Positions 26,065 to 35,389 are shown, counted from the stretch's first letter. The stretch is DNA of 64,000 nucleotides from Methylomonas sp. EFPC3 (GCF_029643245.1 NZ_CP116398.1:3592372-3656371); one strand, 5' to 3'. Made by a program: numbers and translations. The notes: a model not told the origin generated them from the sequence alone.

Positions 26065-28095
26065 ATGGATTTTTTGATTGCTCCGGCCGTGACGCTGATG
26101 AATAGACTGAGTTATCCGGCCAAATTCACGTTGTTGTTCTTGATAGTCTTGATCCCGATGCTGGCGATGGGCAGTATTTTGGTCAAGCAGTTTGTCGGCG
26201 AAGCCGAATATCTGCAAGGCGAACGACTGGGCTTGGACTATATCAAGCTGCTGAGATTGCCGATCGAGCATATTCAACAGCACCGGGGCATGACTAACGC
26301 TTACCGCAACGGCGCCGGACAGTTCAAGGAACGCATCGTCGGCAAGCGCCAGGAGATCAACGCCGATTTCACCGAGTTGGCGCGGCTGGATCAAACGGCA
26401 ACTTCCCTCCTGAAAACCGCGGAGCGGTTGGACAAACTCAAGCAGCAATGGGAAACAGTCCAAACCAACGCGATGGATCAGGAACTGAGCGCAGTGATAG
26501 GAGCCCACAATAATTTGATTGCCGATGGTCTGGATTTGATCACCCATATCGCCAATACGTCCGGCATCATCCTCGATCCGAAGCTGGACAGCTTTCATCT
26601 GGGTTTCGCGCTGACGGCGGATTTACCGCAACTGATCGAATTCATGGGCCAAACCCGAGCGCTGGCTTCCGGTGTTGCGGCGAAAGGCCAACTCAGCCCC
26701 GAAGCGAAAAATAAGCTGCTGCTTTCGATGGCCAATATCGGCACCTATGCCCATAAGCTGGATAGCGGCCTACGGGTGGCGGCTGCCGAAAATCCCGCGG
26801 TCGGCGCCAAGCTGCAGAGCTTGATCCAAAACCATAACCAGGCCTTGACAGCGATGCAGGATTTAATCCGCCGCGAATTGCTGGAAAGCGAGACCGTCAA
26901 CGTCGGTAGCGACAGCGTGTTTCAGACTGCTACCGAAGCCATCACCCAGTCTTACCGACTTTACGACGGTCTGATTCACGAACTGAGCGCGCTGTTCGCA
27001 GCCCGTGCTGACGCGGCTAACCAATCTTTGCAGTTTACCGTGGCTGGCGTGGCCGGCGTGCTGTTCGTCGTGGTGCTGCTGCTGGCCGGGTTGACCCGTT
27101 CGGTTAACCGGAATATCGCGCTGATTAATAGTGCAACCCAGCGCATCGCCAAAAACGATTTGACGGTACGTCTGGCTATCGATTCCGCAGACGAAATGCG
27201 CGAAATCGGCAAAAACTTCAATGCGATGGTCGAAACCAGCTCGGCCCTGCTGCGTGAGATCATGCTCACCAGTACCGACTTGCGTGTGTCTTCTGAGCAA
27301 GTCTATAGCGTTGCCAACCAAAGTGCTGCCCACATCGATCGCCAGCGCCAGGAAACCGCTTCGGTGGCGACGGCGGTCACCGAAATGAGCGCGACGATCC
27401 ACGAAGTGGCGTCTACTACCAACAATGCGGCGCAAGCGGCGAGCAGCGCCAACGAACAAGCCAAAAACGGCAAAAATGTGGTGCAAGGCACTACCCAGGC
27501 CATCAGTCAACTGGCGCGAGATGTCGAAGCGGCCGCTAACGTGATTCGAAATCTGGAAAAGAGCAGCGAATCGATCGGCGCGTTGTTGGATGTGATCAAA
27601 AGCATCGCCGAACAGACCAATCTGCTGGCATTGAATGCGGCAATCGAAGCGGCCAGAGCCGGCGAGCACGGCCGCGGTTTCGCGGTCGTGGCCGACGAGG
27701 TGCGCAGCCTGGCCAGCCGGACCCAAGAATCCACTGCAACGATAGAAAACATGATCGCCCAATTGCAAAGCGGTACGCGCGAGGCGGTCAGGGTGATGCA
27801 ACAGAGCTGTAATCAAGCCCAGATCGGCGTCGAGCGCTCGCAAGATGCCATGCAGATGTTGGAATCGATTAGCCGCTCGGTAGCGACGATCGACGCGATG
27901 AATTTGCAGATCGCCAGCGCTTCGGAGCAGCAAAGCGCGGTCACCGAGGAAATCAACCGCAATATCATCCACATCACCAGCCTGTCGGAACAAACCGCAA
28001 CCGGCGCCGAACAAACCACGCAAGCCGCCAGCCATCTGAATCGGCTGGCGGAAAATCTGAACGGTTTGATTAACCAGTTCAAGATCGGCGCTTGA
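26065..28095 (+). CDS. Methyl-accepting chemotaxis protein
   Basis: A 676-aa transmembrane chemoreceptor. TM1 is at about residues 19-37. A long, mainly helical periplasmic sensor (about 38-318) contains a [12 protein letters not shown] region reminiscent of nitrate/nitrite-sensing (NIT-like) domains. TM2 (about 319-342) and a HAMP linker follow. The signalling domain has the conserved hairpin tip [19 protein letters not shown] and [15 protein letters not shown] (about 515-550). There is no CheR-tethering pentapeptide at the C-terminus (FKIGA). No che or flagellar genes are adjacent. The ribosome-binding site is weak. Confidence 0.93.
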   Translation: MDFLIAPAVTLMNRLSYPAKFTLLFLIVLIPMLAMGSILVKQFVGEAEYLQGERLGLDYIKLLRLPIEHIQQHRGMTNAYRNGAGQFKERIVGKRQEINADFTELARLDQTATSLLKTAERLDKLKQQWETVQTNAMDQELSAVIGAHNNLIADGLDLITHIANTSGIILDPKLDSFHLGFALTADLPQLIEFMGQTRALASGVAAKGQLSPEAKNKLLLSMANIGTYAHKLDSGLRVAAAENPAVGAKLQSLIQNHNQALTAMQDLIRRELLESETVNVGSDSVFQTATEAITQSYRLYDGLIHELSALFAARADAANQSLQFTVAGVAGVLFVVVLLLAGLTRSVNRNIALINSATQRIAKNDLTVRLAIDSADEMREIGKNFNAMVETSSALLREIMLTSTDLRVSSEQVYSVANQSAAHIDRQRQETASVATAVTEMSATIHEVASTTNNAAQAASSANEQAKNGKNVVQGTTQAISQLARDVEAAANVIRNLEKSSESIGALLDVIKSIAEQTNLLALNAAIEAARAGEHGRGFAVVADEVRSLASRTQESTATIENMIAQLQSGTREAVRVMQQSCNQAQIGVERSQDAMQMLESISRSVATIDAMNLQIASASEQQSAVTEEINRNIIHITSLSEQTATGAEQTTQAASHLNRLAENLNGLINQFKIGA

Positions 28096-28102
28096 CTTGC
28101 CG

Positions 28103-28126
28103 GGCAGCCCGGTAAACTGGGCTGCC
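28103..28126 (+). terminator. Stem-loop between chemoreceptor and glutathione peroxidase genes
   Basis: GGCAGCCC (28103-28110) pairs perfectly with GGGCTGCC (28119-28126) around an eight-base loop, seven bases after the chemoreceptor stop. It is followed by TGGTTACAG rather than a T-run, so it may be a weak terminator, an mRNA-stabilising hairpin or an attenuator. Confidence 0.4.
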
Positions 28127-28147
28127 TGGTTACAGCGGAGCACGACT

Positions 28148-28690
28148 ATGAAAACCTTGATGTTATTGCTAAGTATTTGCGGCGTGGCGCTGCCGGCGTT
28201 CGGCGCCGAAACCTGCGCGGACTTGCTGAACTTTAAAATGGCCCGGTTGCGATCCACCGAACAAATCGACTTTTGCCAAGCCTTCCGGGGCAAACTGGTT
28301 CTGGCGGTCAACACCGCCAGTAATTGCGGCTACACCCCGCAATTCAAAGGTCTGGAAGCGCTATATCAAAAATACAAGGATCGCGGCTTGGCAGTGGTGG
28401 GCTTTCCGTCCAACGACTTCAATCAGGAATTCGACGAGGCCGAAAAAACCGCGAAAGTGTGTTACATCAATTACGGCGTGACCTTCCCGATGCTGGAGAA
28501 AAGCGCGGTGACCGGCGCCAATGCCAACCCCTTCTTCCGGAAACTGGCCGAGGCCAGCGGCCAGGCGCCGCAATGGAACTTTCATAAATATCTGATCGGC
28601 CGTAACGGCGAATTAATCGCGGCTTTCCCCAGCAACACCACGCCGGAGCAATTGGACGCCAAAATCGGCGAATTGCTGTCCGGGCATTGA
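28148..28690 (+). CDS. Periplasmic glutathione peroxidase-family protein
   Basis: A 180-aa thiol peroxidase of the GPx family. It has a signal peptide (MKTLMLLLSICGVALPAFGA), so it should act in the periplasm. The peroxidatic Cys is in NTASNCGYTPQFKGLE (about residue 59). The family motifs GFPSNDF and WNFHKYLIG, which supply the Asn and Trp of the catalytic tetrad, are present. A Cys in AKVCYINYG could be the resolving residue. This suggests a thioredoxin-like rather than glutathione partner, as in many bacterial members. Confidence 0.88.
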   Translation: MKTLMLLLSICGVALPAFGAETCADLLNFKMARLRSTEQIDFCQAFRGKLVLAVNTASNCGYTPQFKGLEALYQKYKDRGLAVVGFPSNDFNQEFDEAEKTAKVCYINYGVTFPMLEKSAVTGANANPFFRKLAEASGQAPQWNFHKYLIGRNGELIAAFPSNTTPEQLDAKIGELLSGH

Positions 28691-28721
28691 TTCCGGCGGG
28701 TCGGGAAAATTTCGTGCTGCG

Positions 28722-29144
28722 CTAGTCGCCGTGCTTGAAGTTTTTCCCGATTCGGCCGGTTCTTGGCTTCCGCGTAGAAATTTTCAGCAAGCGTAAAAAC
28801 TTCGGGCACTCGAAATGGCTGGCCGCGTTGCAGTCGGCGGCATGAAGCAGGCCGTCGCGCATCGCCGCCAACTCCTGGATTCTGCGATCCAGCTCCCGAG
28901 CCTGCGCGCGCAACAAATCGCGGTCGATGTTCATCCCGTCGGCCGAGAACATCGTGGCAATCTGGTCCAGCGACAGCCCGGCGCGCCTGCCCAAAGCGAT
29001 CAGCCCCAGCCTTTGCAACGTTGCGTTATCGAACTGCCGCCGCAGGCCGACCCGGCCGCTGGAGCGGATCAGGCCTTTTTCCTCGTAATACCGCAACGTG
29101 GACGCCGGCAATCCGGAAATCCGTGCAACTTCGGCAATATCCAT
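28722..29144 (-). CDS. MerR family transcriptional regulator
   Basis: A 140-aa MerR-type activator. The winged helix-turn-helix is at the N-terminus (IAEVARISGLPASTLRYYEEKGLI), with the following RRQFD wing. A coiled-coil dimerisation helix follows (about 75-105). The short effector region is AADCNAASHFECPKFLRLL, in which two Cys residues could bind a metal or thiol-reactive ligand. It is divergent from tpm, whose promoter has the overlong 19-bp spacer characteristic of MerR control, so tpm is the likely target. Confidence 0.88.
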   Translation of the reverse strand: MDIAEVARISGLPASTLRYYEEKGLIRSSGRVGLRRQFDNATLQRLGLIALGRRAGLSLDQIATMFSADGMNIDRDLLRAQARELDRRIQELAAMRDGLLHAADCNAASHFECPKFLRLLKISTRKPRTGRIGKNFKHGD

Positions 29145-29168
29145 CCGTTTTCTTCTCGAAATTAATAC

Positions 29169-29199
29169 TTGACTTAAAGTCGGCTTGAGCTCGTATTCT
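29169..29199 (+). promoter_or_regulatory. tpm: MerR-type promoter of tpm with 19-bp spacer
   Basis: TTGACT (29169-29174) and TATTCT (29194-29199) are separated by 19 bases, two more than the usual optimum, as in promoters remodelled by MerR-family activators. The spacer begins in a short palindrome (GACTTAAAGTC, 29171-29181). The element lies about 80 bases before the tpm start and upstream of the divergent merR-like gene. Confidence 0.6.
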
Positions 29200-29277
29200 G
29201 AGCCGGAACCCCATGCGCCGCAATGCCCGATGCAACGCGGCGGCATGGCAATGACCCCGAACCCGTGAGGAGAAAAC

Positions 29278-29925
29278 ATGGATGCGACTTTTTGGCACCA
29301 AAAATGGGAGCGCCGCGAAATCGGCTTTCATCAGCAACAGGCCAACCCGTTATTGGTGGCCCATTTCGGTAAATTGAATTTGGCGATCGGCAGCCGGGTA
29401 ATGCTGCCTTTGTGCGGTAAAACCCGCGATATTGCCTGGTTGCTGGCATCCGGTTTCCGCGTCGCCGGCGCGGAATTGAGCAAGATCGCGGTTGAAGAAT
29501 TGTTCGACGAACTGGAACTGGCGCCGCAAACTCAATTGGCCGGCCCGCTATGGCATTATCGGGCGGATAACATCGACCTGTTCGTAGGTGATATTTTCGA
29601 GCTGTCGGCCGACCTGCTCGGTCCGGTAGACGCGGTTTACGACCGTGCCGCTTTAGTCGCGCTGCCCGCCGAAATCCGGCAAAAATACGCAGCCCATCTG
29701 ACTGGCTTGACTGGCGCCGCGCCGCAGTTGTTGGTGGCATACGAATACGACCAACTGCTGGCGGAAGGCCCGCCGTTTTCTGTGGCTGCCGACGAAGTGC
29801 GCGACCTTTATGCCGGCAATTACCGCTTGACGCCGTTGGCCTGCACTGTAGTTGAAGGCGGCTTGAAAGGTAAGGTGCCAGCGCGAGAAACGACTTGGTT
29901 AATCGAAAAACCGGATGCCCAATAG
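29278..29925 (+). CDS. tpm: Thiopurine S-methyltransferase
   Basis: Bacterial TPMT uses S-adenosylmethionine to methylate thiopurines; in Pseudomonas relatives it also methylates selenium and tellurium compounds, producing volatile species. The 215-aa protein begins with the signature FWHQKWERREIGFHQ and continues VMLPLCGKTRDIAWLLASG, AELSKIAVEELF and AVYDRAALVALP. GAGGAG precedes the ATG. Control by the adjacent MerR-like regulator fits a role in metalloid or thiol stress. Confidence 0.93.
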   Translation: MDATFWHQKWERREIGFHQQQANPLLVAHFGKLNLAIGSRVMLPLCGKTRDIAWLLASGFRVAGAELSKIAVEELFDELELAPQTQLAGPLWHYRADNIDLFVGDIFELSADLLGPVDAVYDRAALVALPAEIRQKYAAHLTGLTGAAPQLLVAYEYDQLLAEGPPFSVAADEVRDLYAGNYRLTPLACTVVEGGLKGKVPARETTWLIEKPDAQ

Positions 29926-30050
29926 ATAGGGCGCCTGTATTCGATCATGATGCTCAGCGAAGGCTGAAAGCCTTATCAATGTCTGGTGAGGCCGAAGGGC
30001 GGGGTCCGGTTTCATGGCAAACGAAACCGAGGCTGAAGCTGCGGAAAATT

Positions 30051-30127
30051 TGGTCGGAGTGAGAGGATTCGAACCTCCGGCCCCTGCCTCCCGAAGGCAG
30101 TGCTCTACCAAGCTGAGCTACACTCCG
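30051..30127 (-). tRNA. tRNA-Pro (anticodon CGG)
   Basis: The 77-nt gene folds into a standard cloverleaf on the minus strand: acceptor CGGAGTG pairing with CACTCCG, D-arm with AGCTCAGCTTGGTAGAGC, anticodon stem CTGCC/GGCAG with loop TTCGGGA (anticodon CGG, reading CCG), and T-arm containing GGTTCGAATCC. The 3' CCA is encoded. It closely resembles E. coli proK. Confidence 0.96.
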
Positions 30128-30406
30128 TAACGTCGAATATTTTAACAAAGACCGTTAAAACCGACATGTAATTTTTTACGAGACATGCGCGCTTAAGGGC
30201 GGGACCGTAGGCGGCGAAAGGATGGTTTGAAAATGGTCGCCCGTGGACGCTTTCGGCATTGGTATTTATTTGGAATCGATGCCAACTAATTTCGACAGCC
30301 TGCTAATATTTCACGAGAGCGTGCCTGACTGCGGCTGTTAGCCTGCGCTGGGGCGTGGATTAACGCTAACGAAAATACCGGGTTGTTTGCCCTGGGAGAA
30401 GTGAAG

Positions 30407-31081
30407 ATGAAACTAGCCCGTCTATTCTATTTTAACGTTGTGTTCGCGCTGATTTTGCAACCGGCGCAAGCCAGTGTGACCAGTTCGTTCGACGTCGACA
30501 GCGAGAACTGGCAAATCGTCAGCTTTGCCGATTTTAGCCAGAACGACTACAGGATTGTCGGTCAATACCAGCCCAGTTTCATGACCGGCGGCGGCAACCC
30601 TGGCAACTATCTTGCCGCAAACGACCCGGATGCCGGCGACTTTACCTTTTCCGCGCCGGGCGCATTTCTGGGGGCTCAGTCGGCGGCCACCGGTCTGTCC
30701 TATGATTTGACCTACCGCAACGGCGACGTAAATTGGCAGACTACCGACGTCATGTTGGTCGGGAATGGCCTGCGCTTGCTTTGGAAGCGCAATCCAGACA
30801 TCGTACCCAATAGTGGTTGGACGCACATTGGTTTGAGCTTTACGCCGTCGTCCGAATGGAGGTTGGGTACCTCGACCGGCGGCTTTGCCAGTGAAAACGA
30901 CTTCCGCAATGTGCTATCCAATTTGAGCGGGCTATACATCCACGGTGAATTTACCAACGGTATTGTCGAAACCGCCGGATTGGATAATGTGGTGTTGCAA
31001 ACTGTGCCGTTGCCGGGGGCTTTCTGGCTATTTGGATGGGGGCTCTGCGGTTTTTGGCGGTCCGCCCGCCTGAAACGCTAG
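30407..31081 (+). CDS. Secreted protein with VPLPA-type C-terminal sorting signal (3 of 4)
   Basis: A 224-aa exported protein with a signal peptide (cleavage near PAQA-SV). The body resembles the laminin-B-like or carbohydrate-binding domains often seen in PEP-CTERM proteins (FDVDSENWQIVSF, FSAPGAFLG, LSYDLTYRNGDVN, WTHIGLSF). The C-terminal signal is VPLPGAFWLFGWGLCGFW followed by basic residues (RLKR). It is followed 300 bases later by secreted PI-PLC. GGGAGAAG lies upstream of the ATG. Confidence 0.85.
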   Translation: MKLARLFYFNVVFALILQPAQASVTSSFDVDSENWQIVSFADFSQNDYRIVGQYQPSFMTGGGNPGNYLAANDPDAGDFTFSAPGAFLGAQSAATGLSYDLTYRNGDVNWQTTDVMLVGNGLRLLWKRNPDIVPNSGWTHIGLSFTPSSEWRLGTSTGGFASENDFRNVLSNLSGLYIHGEFTNGIVETAGLDNVVLQTVPLPGAFWLFGWGLCGFWRSARLKR

Positions 31082-31389
31082 CGCTAGGCGGAAAGAATTG
31101 ATCTGCAACGCTGGGGTCGAAAAGCATGAGCCAATAGCGCCCTTTCCCCGCTTCGGCAAGCCGATTGATTGCGACTATTTCTGGAAAGGAGTCGCACGAC
31201 ATAAGGTAGATCTACGGTATTTCGTGCAGCATGGAATACGTCTGCTGCGGAAAATTTCGCGCTGAATCTAAAATAAGCGATATAAATCAATATCCTGGGT
31301 TGTGCTTGCTGTATTGGCACGCGGTTTGACTGTTATCGGTTAACCGAAGTTGAACTTCGGCACCCGATAACCAAAACCAGGAGATAGCC
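31082..31389. other. Intergenic region before the PI-PLC gene
   Basis: No credible gene lies in these 308 bases; short leftward frames (around 30951-31320) are not protein-like. The only clear structure is the imperfect hairpin at 31333-31370, next to the ribosome-binding site of the PI-PLC gene. Confidence 0.5.
31333..31370 (+). promoter_or_regulatory. Stem-loop in the 5' leader of the PI-PLC gene
   Basis: TTATCGG (31333-31339) pairs with CCGATAA (31364-31370), and within it CCGAAG (31344-31349) pairs with CTTCGG (31355-31360) around loop TTGAA. The hairpin ends nine bases before the AGGAG site and 20 bases before the ATG. It is well placed to affect translation or mRNA stability, or to be a protein-binding operator. 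Confidence 0.5.
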
Positions 31390-32484
31390 ATGAAATTCAC
31401 CGCCACGTTAACCGCATTCGCCATCGCCGGCCTGATCGCTGTCAACGCCGAAGCCGCCACCGTGATCGACCGCGAAGCCTATTCCCACGACGCCGACAAC
31501 GGCGCCTACAACCCGGACTGGCTGGCCGAACTGCCGGATACGCTGAAACTAAGCCAGCTATCCCTACCCGGTACTCACGACACGATGTCTTTGTACGGCG
31601 GCGATATTCCGCAAACCCAATCCATGGATCTGCGAGAGCAACTCGAAGCCGGCATCCGGGTATTGGATATTCGTTGCCGCCACGTCAACAACAACTTTTT
31701 GATTTACCACGGAACGGTTTACCAGAAAGCCAGTTTTACCGACGTACTCGACGCGGTGCAGGCGTTTTTGACGCAACACCCCGGCGAAACTGTGGTGATG
31801 CGGGTCAAGGAAGAATCGACTCCGACCGGTAATACCCGCGAATTTCGTCAGACCTACGACGCGATTACCGCCAAATATCCCGGCCTGTTCTGGCAACCCG
31901 GCGGCAACTTCAATCCGGCGCTGGGCACGGTACGCGGCAAGGTCGTACTGCTGCAAAACTTCGCGGAATCGACCCGGCAGGGTATCAACTTTAGGGAGCT
32001 GGAGCGGCAGGGTACTGCGCCAGACGACTGCCCTTTAAATAGCAATTGGGACTTGTACGGGGTTTGGGAAAAGGCCAGGACCCAATTCATGGCGGCAGCC
32101 AGTGGCGACCAGGACAAAATCTATATTAACCGCTGTCTGACCGGTTCCACCGGCGGTTTTCCGTACTTCGCCGCCAGCGGCAAAAGTTCGCCGCAAACCG
32201 ATGCGCCGCAGTTGATGACCGGCTTGACCACGTTGACCAATCCCAACACCTATCCGGATTTTCCGCGGGTGAATTGCCTGGGCAAGCTGTGTTCGATCGC
32301 CTTTCTCGGTACCAATCCGCTGAGCAGCCAATTTTTGCGCAATCTGCGTACCAATTACGCCGCATTGAATCAGGTTTACCAAACCCTGAGTCTCAATATC
32401 CGGGTCAGCAAGCGGGTCGGTATGGTGATGATGGATTTTCCGGGCAAGAGCTTGATTAATAACATCATCGCGATGAATAAATAG
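31390..32484 (+). CDS. Secreted phosphatidylinositol-specific phospholipase C
   Basis: The 364-aa protein has a signal peptide (cleavage near NAEA-AT) and a PI-PLC X domain. The two catalytic His regions are visible: LSLPGTHDTMS (about residue 60) and FLIYHGTVYQ (about residue 105). The substrate-site features VLDIRCRH and VMRVKEES are also present. Bacterial PI-PLCs cleave phosphatidylinositol or GPI anchors to cyclic inositol phosphate without calcium. Several Cys pairs in the C-terminal half suggest disulfides. Substrate in this organism is unknown, since most bacteria make little phosphatidylinositol. Confidence 0.9.
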   Translation: MKFTATLTAFAIAGLIAVNAEAATVIDREAYSHDADNGAYNPDWLAELPDTLKLSQLSLPGTHDTMSLYGGDIPQTQSMDLREQLEAGIRVLDIRCRHVNNNFLIYHGTVYQKASFTDVLDAVQAFLTQHPGETVVMRVKEESTPTGNTREFRQTYDAITAKYPGLFWQPGGNFNPALGTVRGKVVLLQNFAESTRQGINFRELERQGTAPDDCPLNSNWDLYGVWEKARTQFMAAASGDQDKIYINRCLTGSTGGFPYFAASGKSSPQTDAPQLMTGLTTLTNPNTYPDFPRVNCLGKLCSIAFLGTNPLSSQFLRNLRTNYAALNQVYQTLSLNIRVSKRVGMVMMDFPGKSLINNIIAMNK

Positions 32485-32693
32485 GGTCTTTGGCAGTACG
32501 CGCCGCAGGTCGACCGAGCTGCGGCTAGCGTCCCGAGTTCCCGTCCAATCGCCCCTGCCGAATCAGCGGATTCTTGGCCGGGGCCGATTAATTTTCTATC
32601 CTGCGCGGTAACCGGTAAAATCGTCGCATACGCTATGCACCAGCTTGCCGAAGGCGGCGGTAACCGATTTCACCATTCAGGGAGTTCCATTTC

Positions 32694-34109
32694 ATGAGCA
32701 ATACACAAACTCACGCCGAAGTTCTGGTTTTGGGCGGTGGCCCGGGCGGGTATACCGCGGCGTTTCGCGCCGCAGATTTGGGCAAGCAAGTGGTCTTGGT
32801 CGAACGCCATCCGGTATTGGGCGGCGTTTGTCTGAACGTCGGCTGCATTCCGTCCAAGGCATTGTTGCACGTCGCGCAAATCATCCACGAAGCCGAGGAC
32901 ATGGCCGCGCACGGCGTCAGTTTCGGCAAGCCGCAAATCGATCTGGACAAAGTCAGAAGCTGGAAGCAGAGCGTGACCGAAACCCTGAACGGCGGCCTGG
33001 CCAAATTGGCCAAACAACGCAAGGTGACAGTGATTCACGGCGAGGGTAAATTCGCCGGCGCCAATAGCCTGACGGTGACCAACGAGTCCGGTATCCAGAC
33101 CATGACTTTCGACAACGCGATCATCGCCGCCGGCTCGCAGCCGACCAAAATTCCCGGCTTCCCGCACGACGATCCGCGGGTTTGGGACTCCACCGACGCC
33201 TTGAGTCTGAGCAGCGTGCCGGAGAAACTGCTGATCGTCGGCGGCGGCATCATCGGCCTGGAAATGGCGACGGTTTACCATGCATTGGGTTCGAAAATCA
33301 GCGTGGTGGAGTTGATGGACCAGATCATCCCCGGCTGCGACAAGGATTTGGTCACGCCGCTGCAACGCAAGATCAAAAAGCAGTACGACAACCTGTGGCT
33401 AAAAACCAGCGTCAAGGCGATGGAAGCCACCGATGCCGGCATTAAGGTGGCGATGGAAGGCAAAGACGCGCCGGAAAGCGAAACCTTCGACGCGGTATTG
33501 GTCGCGGTCGGTCGCCGCCCCAACGGTAAGCTGATCGATGCCGACAAGGCCGGCGTCAATGTCGACGAACGTGGTTTCATTCCGGTCGACAAACAAGGCC
33601 GCACCAACGTTAGTCATATTTTTGCGATCGGCGACATCGTCGGCAACCCGATGCTGGCGCACAAAGCCACTCACGAAGGCAAAATCGCCGCCGAAACCAT
33701 CGCCGGCCACAAAGCCGGTTTCGATGCATTGACCATTCCGTCGGTGGCTTACACCGACCCGGAAGTGGCCTGGATGGGTTTAACCGAAACCCAGGCCCAA
33801 CAACAAGGCGTCGAATATGACAAAGCCACCTTCCCCTGGGCCGCGTCCGGCCGTTCGCTGGCCTTGGGCCGCAGCGAAGGCTTGACCAAAATCCTGACCG
33901 ATAAAGCCACAGGCCGCATTCTCGGTGCCGGTTTTACCGGTCCCGGCGCCGGCGAATTGGTGGCCGAAGCCGTATTGGCGTTGGAAATGGGCGCCGATGC
34001 CGCCGACATCAGCCTCAGCATCCATCCGCATCCGACCCTGTCGGAAACCTTTGCCTTCGCGGCGGAGATGATCGAAGGCACGATCACCGACTTGTACGTG
34101 AAGAAGTAA
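32694..34109 (+). CDS. lpdA: Dihydrolipoyl dehydrogenase (E3)
   Basis: E3 reoxidises dihydrolipoamide in pyruvate and 2-oxoglutarate dehydrogenases and the glycine cleavage system. The 471-aa flavoprotein has the FAD motif VLVLGGGPGGYTAAFRAADLG, the redox-active disulfide GGVCLNVGCIPSKALL, the NAD motif LLIVGGGIIGLEMATVYHALG (quoted at up to 20 residues in each case by its core GGGIIGLEMA), IFAIGDIVGNPMLAHKA and the C-terminal catalytic His-Glu SIHPHPTLSE. No E1 or E2 genes are in the window. A frame-disrupted gene follows 37 bases downstream. Confidence 0.95.
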   Translation: MSNTQTHAEVLVLGGGPGGYTAAFRAADLGKQVVLVERHPVLGGVCLNVGCIPSKALLHVAQIIHEAEDMAAHGVSFGKPQIDLDKVRSWKQSVTETLNGGLAKLAKQRKVTVIHGEGKFAGANSLTVTNESGIQTMTFDNAIIAAGSQPTKIPGFPHDDPRVWDSTDALSLSSVPEKLLIVGGGIIGLEMATVYHALGSKISVVELMDQIIPGCDKDLVTPLQRKIKKQYDNLWLKTSVKAMEATDAGIKVAMEGKDAPESETFDAVLVAVGRRPNGKLIDADKAGVNVDERGFIPVDKQGRTNVSHIFAIGDIVGNPMLAHKATHEGKIAAETIAGHKAGFDALTIPSVAYTDPEVAWMGLTETQAQQQGVEYDKATFPWAASGRSLALGRSEGLTKILTDKATGRILGAGFTGPGAGELVAEAVLALEMGADAADISLSIHPHPTLSETFAFAAEMIEGTITDLYVKK

Positions 34110-34146
34110 AGTTCGGGCCGGCCGGTTTTCGGAAAGGAATCAAGCG

Positions 34147-34682
34147 ATGGCTTATAACCGTCCCTACGGCCTGGACGAAGTTCACCGGATATTGTGCGAC
34201 AGCGAGGGCCGGCCGCGGCCCGACTTGGCCGCCGCTGTCGCCAAGCCAGGTCACGCCATCTCGCTACACACCGAGGCGCGCGAGGATTTTTTTCGCGCGG
34301 CGGCGCCAAGTTACCGGCGAAAGATTCGATTCTACTCGGTTCGCGCAAACACCTGATCCAGGCCGTACACGAGGTGTTGAATTCGGTGCCGGGCCAGATT
34401 GAGTTGGTCAAGCTCAACAATCCGCAATGCAAAAAGGTCGAAATTCGCGGCGTCGTATTACGCAAAGGGCGCGATTTCGACATCTTCACTGTGTATCGTC
34501 CGAAAACCAAGGGCGCCCAAACGTCGTTCGACTGGCTATCCACCCACAAGGGCGACGGCTTTATCGTGCAGTTGTTTATCCTGGTTTGCAAACTGCCGGG
34601 TAGCAGTCGCGAAGAAATTCATATCCAGACCGCTTTCCCGGAAGATTACGCCAGAACCTCAGGCGACGATATTTTGCGCTGA
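34147..34682 (+). pseudogene. Unknown gene with apparent -1 frame break at a T7 run
   Basis: The frame opens at ATG 34147 (GGAAAGG upstream) and reads MAYNRPYGLDEVHRIL through EAREDFF. It then stops being protein-like after a run of seven T at 34287-34293. Shifting back one base at this run restores a long frame to 34682 (SRGGAKLPAKDSILL to YARTSGDDILR), giving about 179 residues. The run fits the slippery pattern X XXY YYZ (T TTT TTT). Options are a one-base deletion, a sequencing error or programmed -1 frameshifting. The joined protein matches no family I recognise. Confidence 0.65.
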
Positions 34683-34707
34683 GGTTGCCGTACCGACGAT
34701 TGGTGCG

Positions 34708-35253
34708 TCAGGCGGCTTTTTTGGCTTCGCTGCCGCGCGCCAGCAATCCGTTACGGCCTTTTTCGGCCAAAGCCAAAATTTGGTAAGCCAGATCGTCGGC
34801 GACGTTCAATTGCTGCAGGGTTGCGTTCAGATGTTCCATCACAATGTCGTAATGGAAGTCATCCGGTCCCAGCTTGATCAGGAAGCTGTGCGCGGGACAT
34901 AGCAGTGTGATGGTTCTGATTTCCTGACCGCCGATAATGTCCAGCAAAAATGCGAAATCGTTGCCGGTGACCAGGCTCGGCTTGGCGTTGGTGCGGGCAA
35001 AAGCCACCGTGAAATACTGGTCCAGCGCTTCCAGAACCGCTTCGTCTTTGCTATTGAAGCTGCTGAAATAAGCCTTGAGGTAAGTCTTTAGCGCCGCGGT
35101 TTGTTCGGATGCCGGTTTGCTGAAAAAGAAGCGGTTGATGCGGTAGTCGTCGAGCATCTTGGCGTAAAACACGTCGACGATGCGGCCGACCCAATTGGCA
35201 TCGCTGAGAGCGGTGCGCATCGATTGAATTTGCGGGGCTACGGTTGCGCTCAT
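34708..35253 (-). CDS. Truncated-hemoglobin-like (group 1) globin
   Basis: The 181-aa protein resembles group 1 truncated hemoglobins. It has an early VDVFYAKMLDDYRINRFF (helix B/C region with the Tyr-Phe pattern), a QTAALKTYLKAYF helix E and a late FHYDIVMEHLNATLQQL in the helix F-G region with a candidate proximal His. It is longer than typical 120-130-aa members because of additional C-terminal residues. Likely roles are oxygen or nitric-oxide chemistry, not shown by the sequence. AGGAGACAGCC precedes the ATG. Confidence 0.72.
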   Translation of the reverse strand: MSATVAPQIQSMRTALSDANWVGRIVDVFYAKMLDDYRINRFFFSKPASEQTAALKTYLKAYFSSFNSKDEAVLEALDQYFTVAFARTNAKPSLVTGNDFAFLLDIIGGQEIRTITLLCPAHSFLIKLGPDDFHYDIVMEHLNATLQQLNVADDLAYQILALAEKGRNGLLARGSEAKKAA

Positions 35254-35389
35254 GGCTGTCTCCTGGCACGGTTGATAACGCTCGCCAGTCTGCCAGTGAA
35301 GCCCCGCTTGTCAAATTTACGCTCAGATATCGGACGGACAAAAGTTGTGCGGGGCGGTGGGCCTGAAACCGGCCGCGCCGCCCAGCGGT

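Noticed and set aside
26863-28314. 483-aa frame antisense to the chemoreceptor gene
   Set aside because: Composition is that of a codon shadow (many Arg, His, Gly, Gln), while the plus strand encodes an unmistakable methyl-accepting protein.
29954-30148. 64-70-aa frames over the tRNA
   Set aside because: They are translations of the tRNA-Pro gene itself (a familiar artefact reading VAQLGRALPSGG).
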